DNA of 64,000 nucleotides from Archegozetes longisetosus (GCA_018873245.2 JAEMBT020000008.1:14619172-14683171); one strand, 5' to 3'; shown: positions 1 to 14,711, counted from the first letter of the stretch. A program made the numbers and translations. Notes: a model not told the origin generated them from the letters alone.

Positions 1-3000
1 CCTTTCGATTTGACAAATAAGATTCAATCTTAGGTTAAGAGTAAGATTTCCTCAATGTTAAGGTTGGCTTATCTTTTCTTAACTTAAGATTGCTATTCTG
101 AGTTAGATTTGGTCCCTATTTTGCTGTTGAGCTAATTGACAGAAATAGAAGTTTTTCGAGTCAAATAGATAATATATTCGGCTGTGATTCAATTAAGTAC
201 TTATTTATTTTGAAGTATTACTAAGCTTAATAAATTTTGCTAATATTGAGTTTAGTTTCAAATTCATATGTAGTTCAAATGCACATAAAAGTTATTCTTT
301 GAATATTGCAAGCATTTACGAACTGGAATTTCACTAAATTTCATTAAATGATAACGTAACTCAATCGAAGTAACCTTTACTAGACTTCATTTGCTAACTT
401 TTCCATCATGCCAAAATCGTAATTAGATCCAAACTTGCGCCTTCGATATAACGCTGCCTTGATTTTTATTCTAACTTACTCGGGAAAATTTATGAAAAAT
501 GAAATACCAAATTTTTGAAAGCGATGGTTCAAAAACTTTCTGCATTCAACTCAATGCTTATATTATATTGAATAATCGAAATTTAGCTTAACTGGAAGTT
601 AGGTTATCTTAGATGCCTTTTATTTTGATGCTTTTATGTCTTATAGTATACATTATTAAGTAAATACATAGCATTACTGTGCTACCAATGCAGTATTCCA
701 TTAACTGATTTTATAGCACAATGTATTTTATTACTGAAATCTTCAGTCAATATTGTAAAGCTACTGTGAGGTAACCTCAAGTTTGGAGAACATATGTTGT
801 CAAAATTAACTCAATAACCTTTCGTAGTCTTCGTAATCCAGTCAACTCTATCGTAACATATGCTTTGAAGATAGAATTTTGGCCTAATAGTCAATTGATC
901 TAGTTATATATTATCTCTTTAAATATATCTTGCAGCCATCGCGCTCCGATTCATCTTAGTTGCTATCTTATATAATGTTTGAATTGAATTTTGCTCTTTC
1001 TTTATATCCATGGAATTTAATCAAGCCTTTCAAGAATTTTTAATCTTTAAAGAAAATCCCATAAAATTTCTTAAAGTCAATTGAAATGGTTTTCTAACAT
1101 TTTACTCAACTTTCAGTGCATATTAAAATTCAAATTGTATGAGTTTTGTGGAATTTGAATAAATTTGTTCTCAATTTTCAGGTCAATAGCATCAATGAAA
1201 TCACAAGCAAAAAATTATCATCGAAAGGCATTATATAGAAAGAAAAGGCTAAAATATCGAAAGTTTCATTAGCTTTAAGCCCAATTCTAATGAAGATGGG
1301 CGTAATTTATTTTATATCAAGTTTTCTATAATTAAAAATGTCAAAAATATTAAAAGTGATAAGAAGCGATACGATAAACATACCTTAAAAATTTGACTTT
1401 ATAATACTTTCGATATTTTTCACGTGACCTGTCATTTTAAAGTTAATATTAATTAAAATTAGGCTTATTTTTCTGTTATTAATCTTAGTTTAAAAACATT
1501 TTAACTCAATTCATCGCGAATTTTCAAAACCTGAAATATTCATAGCATCACAATATCTTGCTGATGAAGTGATTAGAAATAAACTTTTGTTCAAAGAGTG
1601 AAATGTAACTCACGTAAATTCCTCGAAGTCAAATACCTGAAAGAATGCTCGGAATTTTGAGTGCACTTTATCGTTGCAAATTACGTTCAATAGTAATACA
1701 TTATAAGTTAAGATAAAGGTCAGCTAAACTTTATTAAGTATGTTTGAGAAGACAGTGAACGCCAATTCCAACAACACAGATAATAGCAAATTTACAGTTC
1801 GCCTCATAATCAGACTAATATGAAATAAATTTGCATTCCTTTTTATTAGGAAATTGAATACCTTATTAGAATTCCTAGCTTTACGTGTTTTCTATTAAAC
1901 GTTTTTATGCAAAATTTACTCCTCTTGGTGTCGGCTCACAATTCAACTGAACTTTCAAAATTCTTTGAGAATAGAGTTCATTATAAAATAATACTTGAGA
2001 GAAATCTTAAAATATTTGATTTAGAAATATAAGTAATGCTCTAGCTGAACGGTCCATAAAATGTGAAATTTCATCAGAAAAATGTACAGTATAGAAAACT
2101 AAACAGGGTATATAAAAAGTTAGAGTTAAGAAAACAATTATCCGAAGTGTACATAATATTTTAATAGATATAGACTTACTAATATCTGATTAAAAGTACA
2201 GGTACATTGTTATTCAGTTTAATTTTGAGCATACTATGTTTCAATTTATCTACAGTACATTTTTCAGATCAATTTCATATAAAGACTTAAATTGATCTAT
2301 TAAATAGTATAGGATGATTTTCGATAAATAAAAGTATCTCAGAAACTTATGTAAATACTTTAGTGACAGAGTCTTAAAACTATTAACCTAAGATCCTTAT
2401 TTTTTCCATAAATGATGAATTTAGTATTTGACTTAACGAGAATAATGTCATTACATTGAGAGAGAAGCTGGGAATTCTGGTACATGCAATGAAAAAGATT
2501 AATCACCATTTCTCAACGGAATATCAGTGGGAGAACCATACCTAAAGAAACGGTTCTCAAACGCTTTATTTCATAGCTTTAGATAAACAATTAAATAAAT
2601 GGAAGGCCTCAATGGCTTCTCTCCATATAATCTGGTGGCGAATAACGGTATCTCAATAACAAACTTGAAGACCAGTTCTAATAGTTTGGATACTTAACAT
2701 CGGAGAACATAATCTATGGAATGCTTTCATTTTAATTAGAGTAAAAGCTCGTGTTTCTCAAGTTAATCCTATAATTTAACCGAAAAAATCTTGAACTTTG
2801 TTCAGTTACAAGTTGGTAGGTGCGAGAATAATACTTAAGGATCAAAGAATTACTCACACTGTTCTCAGGTCGTCTTTGGTTGAATTATGCACACCAGTAT
2901 TAATCGCTCTAATATTTTAAATAACGCATTATAACATAATCTCTAATATTAATATATAATAGTTTTCCTTTTATGTTTTGTTAATGACCCAATTACGTCA

Positions 3001-5647
3001 AATATATCAGAAGATTGAACAAAATAAATACTTGAGATTTGAGGTTTTGTGGCACAACACTAACAACAGCTCAATTACAACATGTTCTGACTTGAAAAGA
3101 AAATCCAATCTCTAATCACAGTTTATATCTTTTTCGAAGCCACGAATAATAGGTAACAGAGCTTATGGTAGAGATAAAGAAAATTTTAAGATTTTAATAA
3201 AAATTTTCGAATCTTATTCTGTATGAATTCATGATAGAGTGAAACTTAATAAAAATAAATGAAAACCACTCTTAAAAGCAAATTATATAAGTTATGACGA
3301 CGAATCTTCTCAGCAAATGAAACTAAAGTTGAAATAATAAATAAAAAATTAGATGCAATAAAATTTTCTCAATATCCTGGAGAAATCGACTCCCTATAAT
3401 AAATTCATGTAATCATAATAGCTTGGCAAATCAATAAGTCTGTTTGGAAAAAATTTCTCCATTGGAAAGTCCAGGGTCTAAACAGGTGAAAACCTGATAA
3501 TCAACGTTTATTCAGAAAAACCGATTCATAGCTTGCAAGCCGTAAATGAAAGACATAATAAGCAGTGAATGAACTCCCACACGAATCTGTTAAATAAAGG
3601 AAAAGGATCAGAAAATTTGGAATTGGCTGTGCTTTCATCATATTGTATTTATTCGCTTTATTACTCATATTGAAAAGATGTTATTTTTAAAAAATCAATA
3701 ATCACGTCCCTTGGTGTAACAGTTGTGTATAGAATCTATTACTTGTGTAATTTCTATGCTTCAAATTTTAGATCATATTTTTAAACAAAAGTTATAAAAA
3801 TTTCGAATTAATAACGACTGTTCCTAAAGCAACTTTGCTTATTTCAAAACTAATTTAAATTTGAGTCAAACCAGAAGATTTGAATGACTGCATTGAATTT
3901 AATGCTAGATCTTTTGTCTAAAATAAGCACAATTTTCGAATTTCACGTTTTGCTTGGTTAGTTTAGCCTTCATGAATCAAATTGATCAGCAAATTCAGCT
4001 CGTCAGGTAAACAGAATCCGTATTTCACGAACCAGGAAGCGAATTGCGGTAGAGTATAAAAAATTTACAAACAATGTCATTAATTTATATTGTAAAGCAT
4101 ATAATCGTAGAAAATGGGATAAAAATTAAGTGTTTGAAAGATCAATCATTATATTTGCTTTAATTGAATGAGTGAATATTCATTTGAATGAATTGAACGT
4201 ATTTTCCGTGACCTTGAACATTTGAATCAAAGTCTTCATCAAATAAACCTCAACCAATAATTACTTTGATTATCATTTTTATGTACACCTGTATATCGCT
4301 TTCGGCACTCAAAAGATTAGGACTTAGACGCAAGATTCTTCATGTAAATTAATTAATTATTAATCATTTTGAACTATGACAGTAAAGACTTGAATAGTTA
4401 AATATATTATTAATAGTCATTAATTCAAAAGACTCACCGAAAGTGGAAAATTTTTAGAGTATGCTGAATATTCAAAGCTACATTCGAGGTCATCTATTAA
4501 GTTAAAAATCAAAACTAATTTATGTGTTTTTCTTGTCTCGAGCCAAACATGAATTTAACTAATTTTCAAGATTTTTCGAATCAATTTGATTTCCGTTTTG
4601 AGACAATTTTTATTCTTTAACATTGATTTATAAATTCTGAAAATCAACGATTTCGCTCCATTTAGTTTGTAATATGATTTCTATCTTCACAAAACTCAAT
4701 TAAATATTACTGAAAGGGGTCACGAAAATCAAATTTAATATTAGTTTGCGTGCATTCCCTTGTCTATTGTTTGTTGAATCATATCAATTCTACTCAATAA
4801 TTGAGTTAATAGTTTCCTTCTTCTTAAGAACGGGTCAACTTTACTATAGAGTTTGGGTTATCTTATACAGTCGGCAGATTTAGTATTACGCTTATCCTAG
4901 ATTCAGACTTATTTCATTTCTATTCAGGTGGACCAATAAACAGTTAGTTCTCCACTATTCAGCTGAACAGTTTTGTTTACCAGAATGAGTCCACTTTATT
5001 AGATTCAGTCAATAAGTTTGCCTTTACTCCCTCTTTATTACTATTGTAGTTACAGATGAGCGTCAGTTCTATTGTTCTTATCATTCTGTTTATTCTGTGA
5101 CAATAGATTTTTAGCTGACTGTTCCTCCAACAAATTAATAGCTTATGTGTAAATTAGAGGAACATTTTGTTAATATCTTGACAGAAACTAATTCATTGAA
5201 AAACAATAAAATTTCATTTAATCATATGAAATGATGAGAAGCCTGAATGAAAAGCTAAAGTTCAAGAATTCTAATAAAACAGTTTAGGGTATGTTTTCTA
5301 GCATAACCCAGTTGGAAATAAGAATCTGCTGGCTATTTAAAAGCCTGAAAATAGACAATATGTTTATTTAGTTGTATTTTATTTATTGAACTTACTATAG
5401 AGAACGGAATGTATTGAATGCAATCTAATTTGAGAAAATCAGACTAACAATTACTTTGATGTTTATCTAACACTAAAATGTCACTTCAAGTTATCTTAAA
5501 TATCATGTTATTCATAAGCTCCAGATGATTAACTCATTCAAATACAATGTTTATTACAAACTCACTTTAAGTGCTAAGAAATTAATAGAGTTACGTCTAA
5601 TAGATTATTGAATATATTTATTCTTTAAAAAACAAACACTTGAATTC
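1..5647. other. AT-rich, no gene seen
   Basis: No exon with convincing splice borders and no repeat ends recognised. A small hairpin around 2531-2559 (GAGAACC / GGTTCTC) may be a scrap of a hAT-like end. Confidence 0.5.
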
Positions 5648-5649
5648 TT

Positions 5650-5705
<56 letters not shown>
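5648..5705. repeat. (CT)n microsatellite
   Basis: About 26 uninterrupted CT units, preceded by a short CTTT run. Confidence 0.98.
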
Positions 5706-5710
<5 letters not shown>

Positions 5711-6580
5711 TCGTGATCAGCATTGCATTAATAAACAAAATTTTCGCGAGACTTCTATCGAAAGCGTATAATTATTATTGAATTGAGTCTTACAGTTAGT
5801 CATAATTATTATTTGTGTGCCTCGAATATGCCTTCAAGTAATCAAAGGGAATTATGAATCAATCTGAGGAATCCCACCCTTTTGAACAAACGTAAACAAG
5901 GAAAAAAAGTTTATTAATCCTCTGAATGCTTGCACGGGATATCAATTATACGACATTTCACATTGAAATGTTCTTCAGCATTTTTATAAGTATAATGCAG
6001 CTTATGTGATAAGAATTTTTAACAGTCAATTTATGTTAAATTTTCAATTTTTTCACATAATCTAATGTAATAACTTAGCGACTATTTACAAATACACACT
6101 TCAGTCAGAAATGATTTCTGTAATGAGTGAGTGTAAATCAATATTTATGTCAAAATACGGATTTGTAAAAAATCTTAATGGAAAATTTTGCTCTAACCGA
6201 GTGCGTTGCACAAGTGCTACTTCAAAATTAAGATTTCTTTTTATTAAGACTAGATAAATGTGACCAATCTCTCGCTCAGTGATTCTTCCAACGTAAATTT
6301 TATATCGACCCAAGTCTTTTGTTCAATTAAGTACATTAAAGTCTCAAATTAAGTATATTGAGCAATCACTTTCAACAAGATCGCTAAATTTTCTATGAAG
6401 GGAAGGTCAAATATCATTTATTAGTTAGTCATTCAAAACTCAGATTAAAGTTTTAAATCGTTTCATTTCAAAATTTTTTTGAGTTTTCACTTGAAAAATA
6501 AAAATAGAAATATATTGAATTTTTCATACCTTATAGTGAGAAACCTAAAATCGTTTTGCAAATACAGATTAGGTTATTTA

Positions 6581-6906
6581 TACTATAATACCTCGTTATA
6601 GTGAATTACTAGCGACTGAATTCCACATTCACTATAAGGACGTTTTACTATAAGGAAGTTCAGTATTTGCCTAAGATTTTCACGAATTTTATTTTTGAGC
6701 CAAATATATTTTAGTCGGCCTTGAATAAGGGGTTCGCAGGGTTCTAAGATTTGAATATTCACTAACAAAGTGAAAAATAATTTTTTCTCGACAAAATAAT
6801 TGTTTCTATAGTAGAGTTTGATTAAATTGAGTTTATTTTTTCTTCGCCTTTTCACTATAGCGAAGATTGTCTGTAAAGAAGTTGACTTTATCGAGGTATC
6901 ACAGTA
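6581..6906. mobile_element. Small pogo/Tigger-like inverted-repeat element
   Basis: The left end TACTATAATACCTCGTTATA and the right end, read in reverse as TACTGTGATACCTCGATAAA, form terminal inverted repeats. The core AnTACCTCG resembles pogo/Tigger-type ends (CAGT..ACCTCG), and TA sits at both borders. The interior has further short CACTATA inverted motifs and no convincing transposase; the 90-codon minus-strand frame inside is probably incidental. Confidence 0.6.
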
Positions 6907-9000
6907 TTAGGAAGTATTGTCGAAAGTGCTGAGGAAATTGATACGCGATTATAATTGAAAGGTATAAGTAGTGGAATTAGTTTTAGTAGAAACTTATAAG
7001 ATTGCATTTAAGAGTGAAACAATTAATCCTTGTGTGTTTGTAAAATGAGACCTGTGCAAGTCAACTAATGTCTTATAAATAAAATTATAGGCTTTCAGTA
7101 ACATAGCATTAAGCTTGTAACTCAACGCATGATACTTGCGTCAATCAAATTTCAGCTCGAACAAAGCTGAAACTTTTCTCTAATTTTCGTCAATACAGTG
7201 TTTGATTAAATTTTTCTCTATAAAGTTAGGTCTAGTGCAAAACAAAAGTTTAGAGAAATATATGATAACAGGAAAATTCTCTAAAATCATTTTGTACTTG
7301 TATTGCAAGTTAGGTTTCATTTTTAGTTTTCTATAGATGTTTAAATTTGAACACTTTGATTAAAAAACTATATTTCTATAACATTATTTTATTGACAAAA
7401 ATAGTTTAATTTTATTAGAAGTATTTGTCAAATATGAAAATTGAATTATAAATGCTTTCGGGCACTTTCAGCAAATAGAAGATAAGTATATGCTTCAAAA
7501 TTGATTCATTTTCAATTGATTCAAGTACTTTATATCTTTAAACAGCCATCTTTGAGCTGATGAAAGAATTTGATTTTTTTAAAAATTAACTTCATTAAAA
7601 TGAAAACCAGATTCTGCACTCAAAAGTTTACCTTCAAATCACGATACTTGTCATGCTCGGTAACGTTTACGTCAATTATTTTTCTCAAATGATTAATTTG
7701 AAATAGCTCCAGATAGTTGTTGACATTTATTAAGAAACTATCATATACTCAAAGTCTAAGCTATCTTAATTAAATTTTTGAAGTTAGATTAAGTTTTGGA
7801 TCTTGTGTTTCCTCAATCAATTGGTTGATTTGCATAATGAGATAGAAAGTAATTTCATAGTCCGTTTTATTCACTCTTATCTAATTATTTAATTAATATC
7901 GGCGATCTTATAATTCTGACATTAAAAACACCTAAAGTTATAATAGGTGTAGTTTGAAGCTAATTGAAGCTGTTTCAATTCTATTAATTAAGTCTAGATA
8001 TAAAAGTTTACATTTGGTTCACTCGGAATGAAATACCCTTTAATGAAATACTGTAGTTATTGCACATGTTATTAATGAAATATGATTATGAGCTCTACCA
8101 TTGGTATAGTTACACTACACTTTGTATTAAGCATTTCAATGTTATTCTATTCTAGACAAAATTAATTAGTTTCTCTTATAAGATAGTCTTGCTTTGCGTT
8201 ATTTGCTTATTGCAAAACGTGATAAGAAAAATAGTTTACGATATCAGACCAAAAATATAAGATAGGTAAAATAGCTTAAAATCAATTTCATTTTCTTGAT
8301 TCCAACAAAAGACTTGAATGAAGTTAGTATATTTCAAGATAATTCTTAAGATTAGACATATTCTGCAAAATTCTGTGCACATCTTATTAGACTTAAAGGC
8401 AAAATGAGTTTCTAGCCTCTAACTTCATCCCAGTCTAAGTGCAATCGAGAAATCTTGTGAGATTCAACTAACTATTTGTTCGGATACAAGCCTTTTGAAG
8501 CGCTTTACTCAACCGACTTCCGTTTCTTCGGATTACTAGCTTCTCTGATAAACTTCATGATTGAACAATTTGACTGCCAAAAAATAAATAATATAAGATA
8601 TTTTCGTGCTAGTTATTTCAATTGCCATGCAACACAAAGCAAACATTCTGATTGTTCACAAGAGGAATTGTTTTGGGTAACAAAAAACAATTTTGAGAAA
8701 ACACAATAATGTCGTTACGAATTTGAACTAATTCACACAACATTTTTATTGCTTCTTCGTGAAATGATCGAATTGTTTATACTTTTAGTCATTACTTGTG
8801 TAAAAAATTGCACTTATAATCATAATAAATTGTTTCAGTTATTTTATTCTCACTTTTAGTGACGATTACTTGACTAGAGATGAATATAATAAAGATAATG
8901 TATACTAGTGTCCAATCTACTTCAATGCATATTAATCTACATTTTAAGTCTACAAGCTTTAAAATCAATTTTAATATACTTTCCATATTTTTTCAAAGAG
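6907..9000. other. AT-rich, no gene seen
   Basis: A frame of 77 codons at 8476-8709 has no recognised pattern and no supporting splice sites. Confidence 0.45.
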
Positions 9001-9237
9001 TACTTGTACTATCACCTCCAAAAGTCTTTGTAAAAATTCAAATTTCGCACAAAATTATAGTCAAAATTTTGAGGGAATGCTATAAAATTCACTATCACAA
9101 AATATTCTATGAATGCATACTGTCATTACTATAAACTTTTTAAAGTTAAGAATTAAAGTTTTATTTCAATCATATCTCTTTCCTTTAAATTTTGGCGTAG
9201 AGTTCAACAAAGACTTTTGGAGATGATAGTACCTGTA
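9001..9237. mobile_element. 237-bp inverted-repeat element (MITE)
   Basis: The left end TACTTGTACTATCACCTCCA continues AAAGTCTTTGT. The right end, reversed, reads TACAGGTACTATCATCTCCA and continues AAAGTCTTTGT, giving arms of about 31 bp with four mismatches. The interior is AT-rich with no transposase. This is the layout of a non-autonomous mariner-type element. Confidence 0.75.
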
Positions 9238-9336
9238 TGACTGATAATAGGAAAAATGATGGGCTGTACAGATATCAATTTTTAATGCTTGAATTCTTTA
9301 ATAGCAATTGTGGCTTAAAGCGTAAAGATGAGTAAA

Positions 9337-9489
9337 TCACTCAAAAGTTCGTTCGCTTAAGATTACAGGAAAGTATGCCAGACGGTCAGAAACCTTCACA
9401 ATTGTGTCTATGTATTTCTTTAGCTGAAACACTTTTTCTCGAGGAAAATCTCTACGGGATGTTGGTTTGCAAGCTGCATAAGTGAACCC
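9337..9489 (-). CDS. Short open frame of protein-like composition, unrecognised
   Basis: Fifty codons between stops on the minus strand read GFTYAACKPTSRRDFPREKV and then FQLKKYIDTIVKVSDRLAYF, ending SERTFE. The charge pattern is helix-like and the stretch is richer in GC than its surroundings. It lies 100 bp from a small inverted-repeat element (9001-9237), so it may be a leftover of transposon coding sequence. The plus strand is open here too. No family recognised. Confidence 0.2.
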   Translation of the reverse strand, partial: GFTYAACKPTSRRDFPREKVFQLKKYIDTIVKVSDRLAYFPVILSERTFE

Positions 9490-10657
9490 CTACGAACTTT
9501 TGATCAACTCATAGATTGAATCAATAAAGATACAAAGGCAATGACTTCGGAAGTTTTAGCCATGCGTTTCAATTACAAGTAAAATACAGAGCATTCAATT
9601 AATAGTGAGAAATAACCCTCGAAGTTAGTGGAGTCAACTGAATGAGCTATTGATTGTTACCTTGTTATCACTACTAGTAATTGAATTGCGAAAATTGTAA
9701 ATTGGCAGTTATTTGAAAGAAAAATATCATTTCAAATATCTTTGCTATTATGTCATCGAAAAACAAGTTTATAGCAATGAACTGAAGAGCTAATCAAATA
9801 ATCGCTTTACTGAAGGAAAAATGTATTTACTGAAGGAAAGATTTAAGATGAAGACTAGCATTAAGAGGAGTGATTTTGGTTTATTATAAAACTTTACTCG
9901 GAAGAAGTTGAAGTCTATGCGCTTCCTCATAAGCACAATCTATGGATTAGAACCAATTCTTAGGCATTATTACATTAACGATCAACACATAAATAATATT
10001 TTAAGCACTAAACAGAAAAGATATTCTCGGAACTTTCTATAAATATTATCCTCAATTCAATGATTGCATTTGTTTGCTTTTGCTATAAAAATAAGTCGAT
10101 CATTTGAACAATATAAACATCTTAACAACATATCAACTGAAAAGATTCCAACTTTGATTCAATAAAGTTTTCTCTTGATTGGATTCCTCTCAACTAATTG
10201 AAATTTGTCCACCAGAGTTTATGTCATATAATGCAATTTCTTTCCGAACAAGTGTAAAAATCTAGATCTTCATCAATGCTTACAACTTGAGTAAGTGAAA
10301 GCTTTAGCTATTTTCTAGATCAAGTAATAAAGCACTGAATCAAAACTTTATAACTTGAAAGACACTTTTGTGCAAAACACTTAACAAAAAATTTTTGTTA
10401 ACATTTTTTGGATAGTTGGCTAATTCAGGACACAGTGAGCAAACTCGAGGCATAACTTGACTTTATGCTTTCTGTAGAAGTGGGCAAATAATGTTTTTAA
10501 TTATAAGAAAGCACATCCTTCTAACTTTCACTTTTATGACTATTCTCAGCTCAAAAATTCACACAATTCTCTGTTGAATCTCTGAGAAGAATCAACTAAA
10601 CTTATCTCATAAAACTTTATGCATAAATAAAATACTTGAAAAAATATCAGAGCTTAC

Positions 10658-10831
10658 CAGAAAAGTGATACTTGGATATTTTTATGATTACAGTGTTCCA
10701 CAAACATCTTGTAATAATAGTCATTTCTGAGTCAAATTCTTGTAAAGGATTTATAATAACAGGAATATTGACAGTAATTATAAAAGAGAAATAACAAGAC
10801 TCTGGTTTACGAGGCAGCCTCCAACTCGTGT
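10658..10831 (-). CDS. Candidate internal exon, unrecognised protein
   Basis: On the minus strand, an acceptor with a pyrimidine-rich tract (GGTTTGTTGTATAG) and a perfect donor (TTCTG|GTAAGC) bracket an open frame reading TSWRLPRKPESCYFSF, and later QEFDSEMTIITRCLWN. The frame is also open for about 20 codons upstream of the acceptor. No family recognised, and no partner exon found nearby. Confidence 0.25.
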
Positions 10832-13800
10832 CTATACAACAAACCAAATGAAAGTCAGGGTCAATTGCAAACCATTTTCTCGTCAAAAACCAGTTTCAGA
10901 ACTATAATTATTAAAATTTTAATGATTTCTTAATCTTCGATTTTATTAACAGCTCCAAGATATCTTCAGATAAGCTTTATATAATGACAAGAAAACCGCT
11001 AAATCTTTAAGTAATTCTGAAAGCGCCGTAGCCTTACAGAGTGCAACAAATTTTCTTTTTATAACTTCTCAGCTAAAACAAAAAGAATTAAGTTTCACCA
11101 AAACGTGAAGTAATTAAAGTTATGCCTTTAATTGGTCGCATTAAAAAACTTGATTGATTACATTGGTTTTGGAAATCAAGTACTAAGACATTTCTGGAAT
11201 GACTAATTTGTATGATTGAATTAAATTCATGGATCATATTTTCGTCGTTATTCATTGCATTTTTGATTGATATTTGTGATTTCAGGATAACTATTAATGT
11301 ATTTTATGTAAAAGTCTAATAATTGTCTTAATAGTTAAATCTTATATTCGATAGAACCGATGTAGTGGCACATCAATATACTCAGTAAACTTGTCATTTT
11401 ATATTATTTGTAATATAATATATAATATATGACTGGCAGAAGACTGCCCATTTCGATTAATTGAATCTATTTTTAAGTTAAACTCAAATTGAAAAAAATA
11501 TTTAGTAGAAATAATTTACATTAATTGTATTCTGTGAAGGGGAAAACTCCTAACTTATTCAAATCTTAAACTTATTAAAATAAATTCAACTTTCAATTGA
11601 TTGGTTAGTCAAACTTCACTCTGAAATCATATGATTTAGTGGTTTTTATTTTGTTTTAGGTAAAAAGACAGCTACTAAACAATACAGCCTTTGCAAACAT
11701 TTTTAATGATCAATAGTCACGATTTATTCAAATAAAGTTTCAATTTCTTCCTAAAAATAATTAGATGAAGTCATACAAGTTTGTTATGTTAGGAACCAAA
11801 AACTCGCAATTAAAAAATAAGGTATTCACTTAAGAACATTTTCTGTTGATAGAAACTCTAATTAAATCATTTTTATCCACATCACGAATGCAGACATAGC
11901 AACAAAAAATGACATGCTCTATTGCAAAGATTCTACCTTATCGTAATCTATCACGTGTTAGAAGAACTATTTCTTAATCATTTTAGCCAAAAAGGAATCA
12001 CAACTGAGAACTTAGTTGAAATGAGCGTGCACCACAGGAACTTGTTATAACTTTACTTTGCTTGCTCTTAATATCGCTAATTATACACTAATTAAGTACC
12101 AGTCACTAGGAGAATGGCAAGATTCTGCAATTTTTATTCCAAATGGAAATTTTTGATCGCGATTTCATGTTTTCAAATAATTATATAATTTCGAAACAAG
12201 TTTAGTATTAAAGACCGATTAATTTTGATACGCTAGATGTAAACAAGTCATTTTTATTAGAGAAGGGCCTTCCCGGGAATGTTAAATTTCATTTCCTTTG
12301 ATCCTAAGATCCCAAAGTTTATTAAGGTAAAATTTGATTGGAAATTTCAATAATTCAACTCTTCAACAGTAAAACTTATCACATACTTTGAATATAAACG
12401 ACTATTTTATGGAAAATATTCCACTTCCAATGAATAAGCTTTGAATAGACTTTCATATGAAATAGTTTTGTAGATCTAGTCATAACAAGTTTCTAGTTAA
12501 TCATAAGTCCCTAAAGCATAAAGCCTTCTTTTGAGTTAGTATTCGACGCATCTGCACGTGTAAAAATTGTTTTCGCTCAAATTTCCATCGCTTTTGTTAT
12601 TTTAATGTCTTTATGATTTTCCGGATTCAGGATCTTTCTCTATTTTCTATACTCAACTTAAATCTTTCAGAATTATTGGATTTCATAAAAAGTTTTAAAC
12701 GTCTTTTGTTCTATTTCAGCTTCAAGTATTGAATGGATTCTTATTTTAAGATATTTGATAGAAGAATAAAGCAGAAAACTTTCTCGTCATATAGTCTCAT
12801 GACTGTGTAGGTGCTCCTGAGGAGTATTTAGTTGAAACCTTTCGTAGTATTAGCAAATTAAAACTTGGATACAAATTAATTATAATTTGTTTTGATTGTT
12901 GCAATTGTTATGTTACATCAAAGTAATAATGATTTAATTGATGTTTATTTCTAGCTAGAAGAATTACTACTGCAGATACGATATTTTAAAATCATTTATT
13001 TAGTTATCGTGTTATTTAATCAAATTCTGGTTTGTTCACTCTTTACAAGGAAAATGTGTTTATTATTTTACCAAAAATCAAATTTAAGTACTGAGAAACT
13101 CATATGAAAAGTTTTTATGCTTGATTTTTTGAGCCTTGTAGTTCCTTGTACCACTTTCACATTCAAACATTCTATTAGTGATAAGACTAAATAAATTCCT
13201 ATAACACTTTTAGGTAACAAATTTTCATTTCAATGAAACCTTCTTCGAGGCTCAGTTAAAAGTAATCCATTTTGCAGAAGCTAATTGAAGTGGAACACAT
13301 GATAAGCATTTAGTTAAAATAGTATTTTGAGAAACTTCAAGTACAGATCTTTTGGATAAGTGAATAATATTTACTTGGGATATCCATTAAGACATGGAGG
13401 CAATTTTATGTTAAACCTATTTATACAAAACATCCTTTCAAGTAAACTTTTAGCTTATCGAGTAAACTCCAATAAAGATTCAGTTCCTAAGTCTTAAGCA
13501 GAAATCCATTCTTATCTTCTGCATCATTGAAAGAGTCATATTGAAAGCCTAACACTTGAATCAGTTCATATAAGCATAAGGCTTTTACGTGATGACGAAG
13601 TTACAAGTAGTCAAAACATATTTGCTCACGTAGAGTCATGGATGTCTGACTGGGTATGGCTTCACTTTCGCTTCTAGTATAACCATTGGATTGATTGTTT
13701 GTATTCTGAAAGTTCTGAACTTCAGCTAATCATGTTTTAAATATCTCGTACCAAACTAGTGCAGGAAATATGTATTTTTTGTCATTATTTCTGCCTTTAA

Positions 13801-14711
13801 CAATTTGCCTAGAGGTATGAACATGAACTGAAGTTATCACATTTCAGTCTGTACAATCAGACCGTTGACTGTCTTTTCACATTTCAAGAGTCATTTCATT
13901 TTTGATGAAAATTCAATTTCAATATACATGCAATAAGCGAAAGAATTTTTTGATAACAGATTCTTGAAAGTATTAGAATATTCTTCAATAGCTTATTTGA
14001 ATAGCAGTGTCAAAAGATATTAAAATAACAATTGAAACATAAATCAAACGACTTAGAGTTATGGTATATAAGCATTGAAAGTATTTTAGAAACTTTTTAT
14101 AATAGAATAAATCAATATTCAAATGTTTTAACATACCTTATCATATGATCTTTGCTTTCAATCCAAACAAACACTTTTGAAATGATTATCAAAATTTAAT
14201 ATTTAAGGAAATAATTGAACTTAAATTAAAATGACGTTTGTTTCAACTTTGGTTTTATGAGAATAAATTTGATCACTTTCTAATTTAAGATTGACGTTAA
14301 GAAAAAATTTTCACGTTTCAGCCAATCAAGTCGCTAGTGTTGAGAAAATTAAGGTCATTATTTTACTTTAAATTTACAGATTATAGTCTTTGATATATCA
14401 GTGTCAAACTAATTGAGTTATTGAAAACAGATCTCAATCAAAGATTAGAGGTAATAGGGATATAATCATAGACTACATAAGTTTATCTTTACTCGGAATA
14501 TGCGCTCAATTTTTAATAATCAAAAATGTTGCAGCTTAGCTCCTCAGGAATATTCGAAACGAAAAGGCCTCGAAAATAAGGCAAATTCTATAAAAACAAG
14601 TTATATGACATATTTTGAATAAAAATATTTATTACTTCTGCGATTAAATCAAACTGAACTCTATTCTGGGATTTATTCAAGCATGCTTTTAAGGGGTAAA
14701 CATATTCTAAG
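10832..14711. other. AT-rich, nothing identified
   Basis: Only background sequence, with short TA-rich runs near 11400. Confidence 0.45.

Noticed and set aside
6101-6313. Minus-strand frame of 70 codons
   Set aside because: It lacks an ATG, has no recognisable motif, and its composition matches the background.
6583-6855. Minus-strand frame of 90 codons
   Set aside because: It sits inside the pogo-like element and shows no transposase motif.
8880-9134. Plus-strand frame of 84 codons
   Set aside because: It runs into the MITE at 9001-9237 and has a low-complexity, AT-driven composition.
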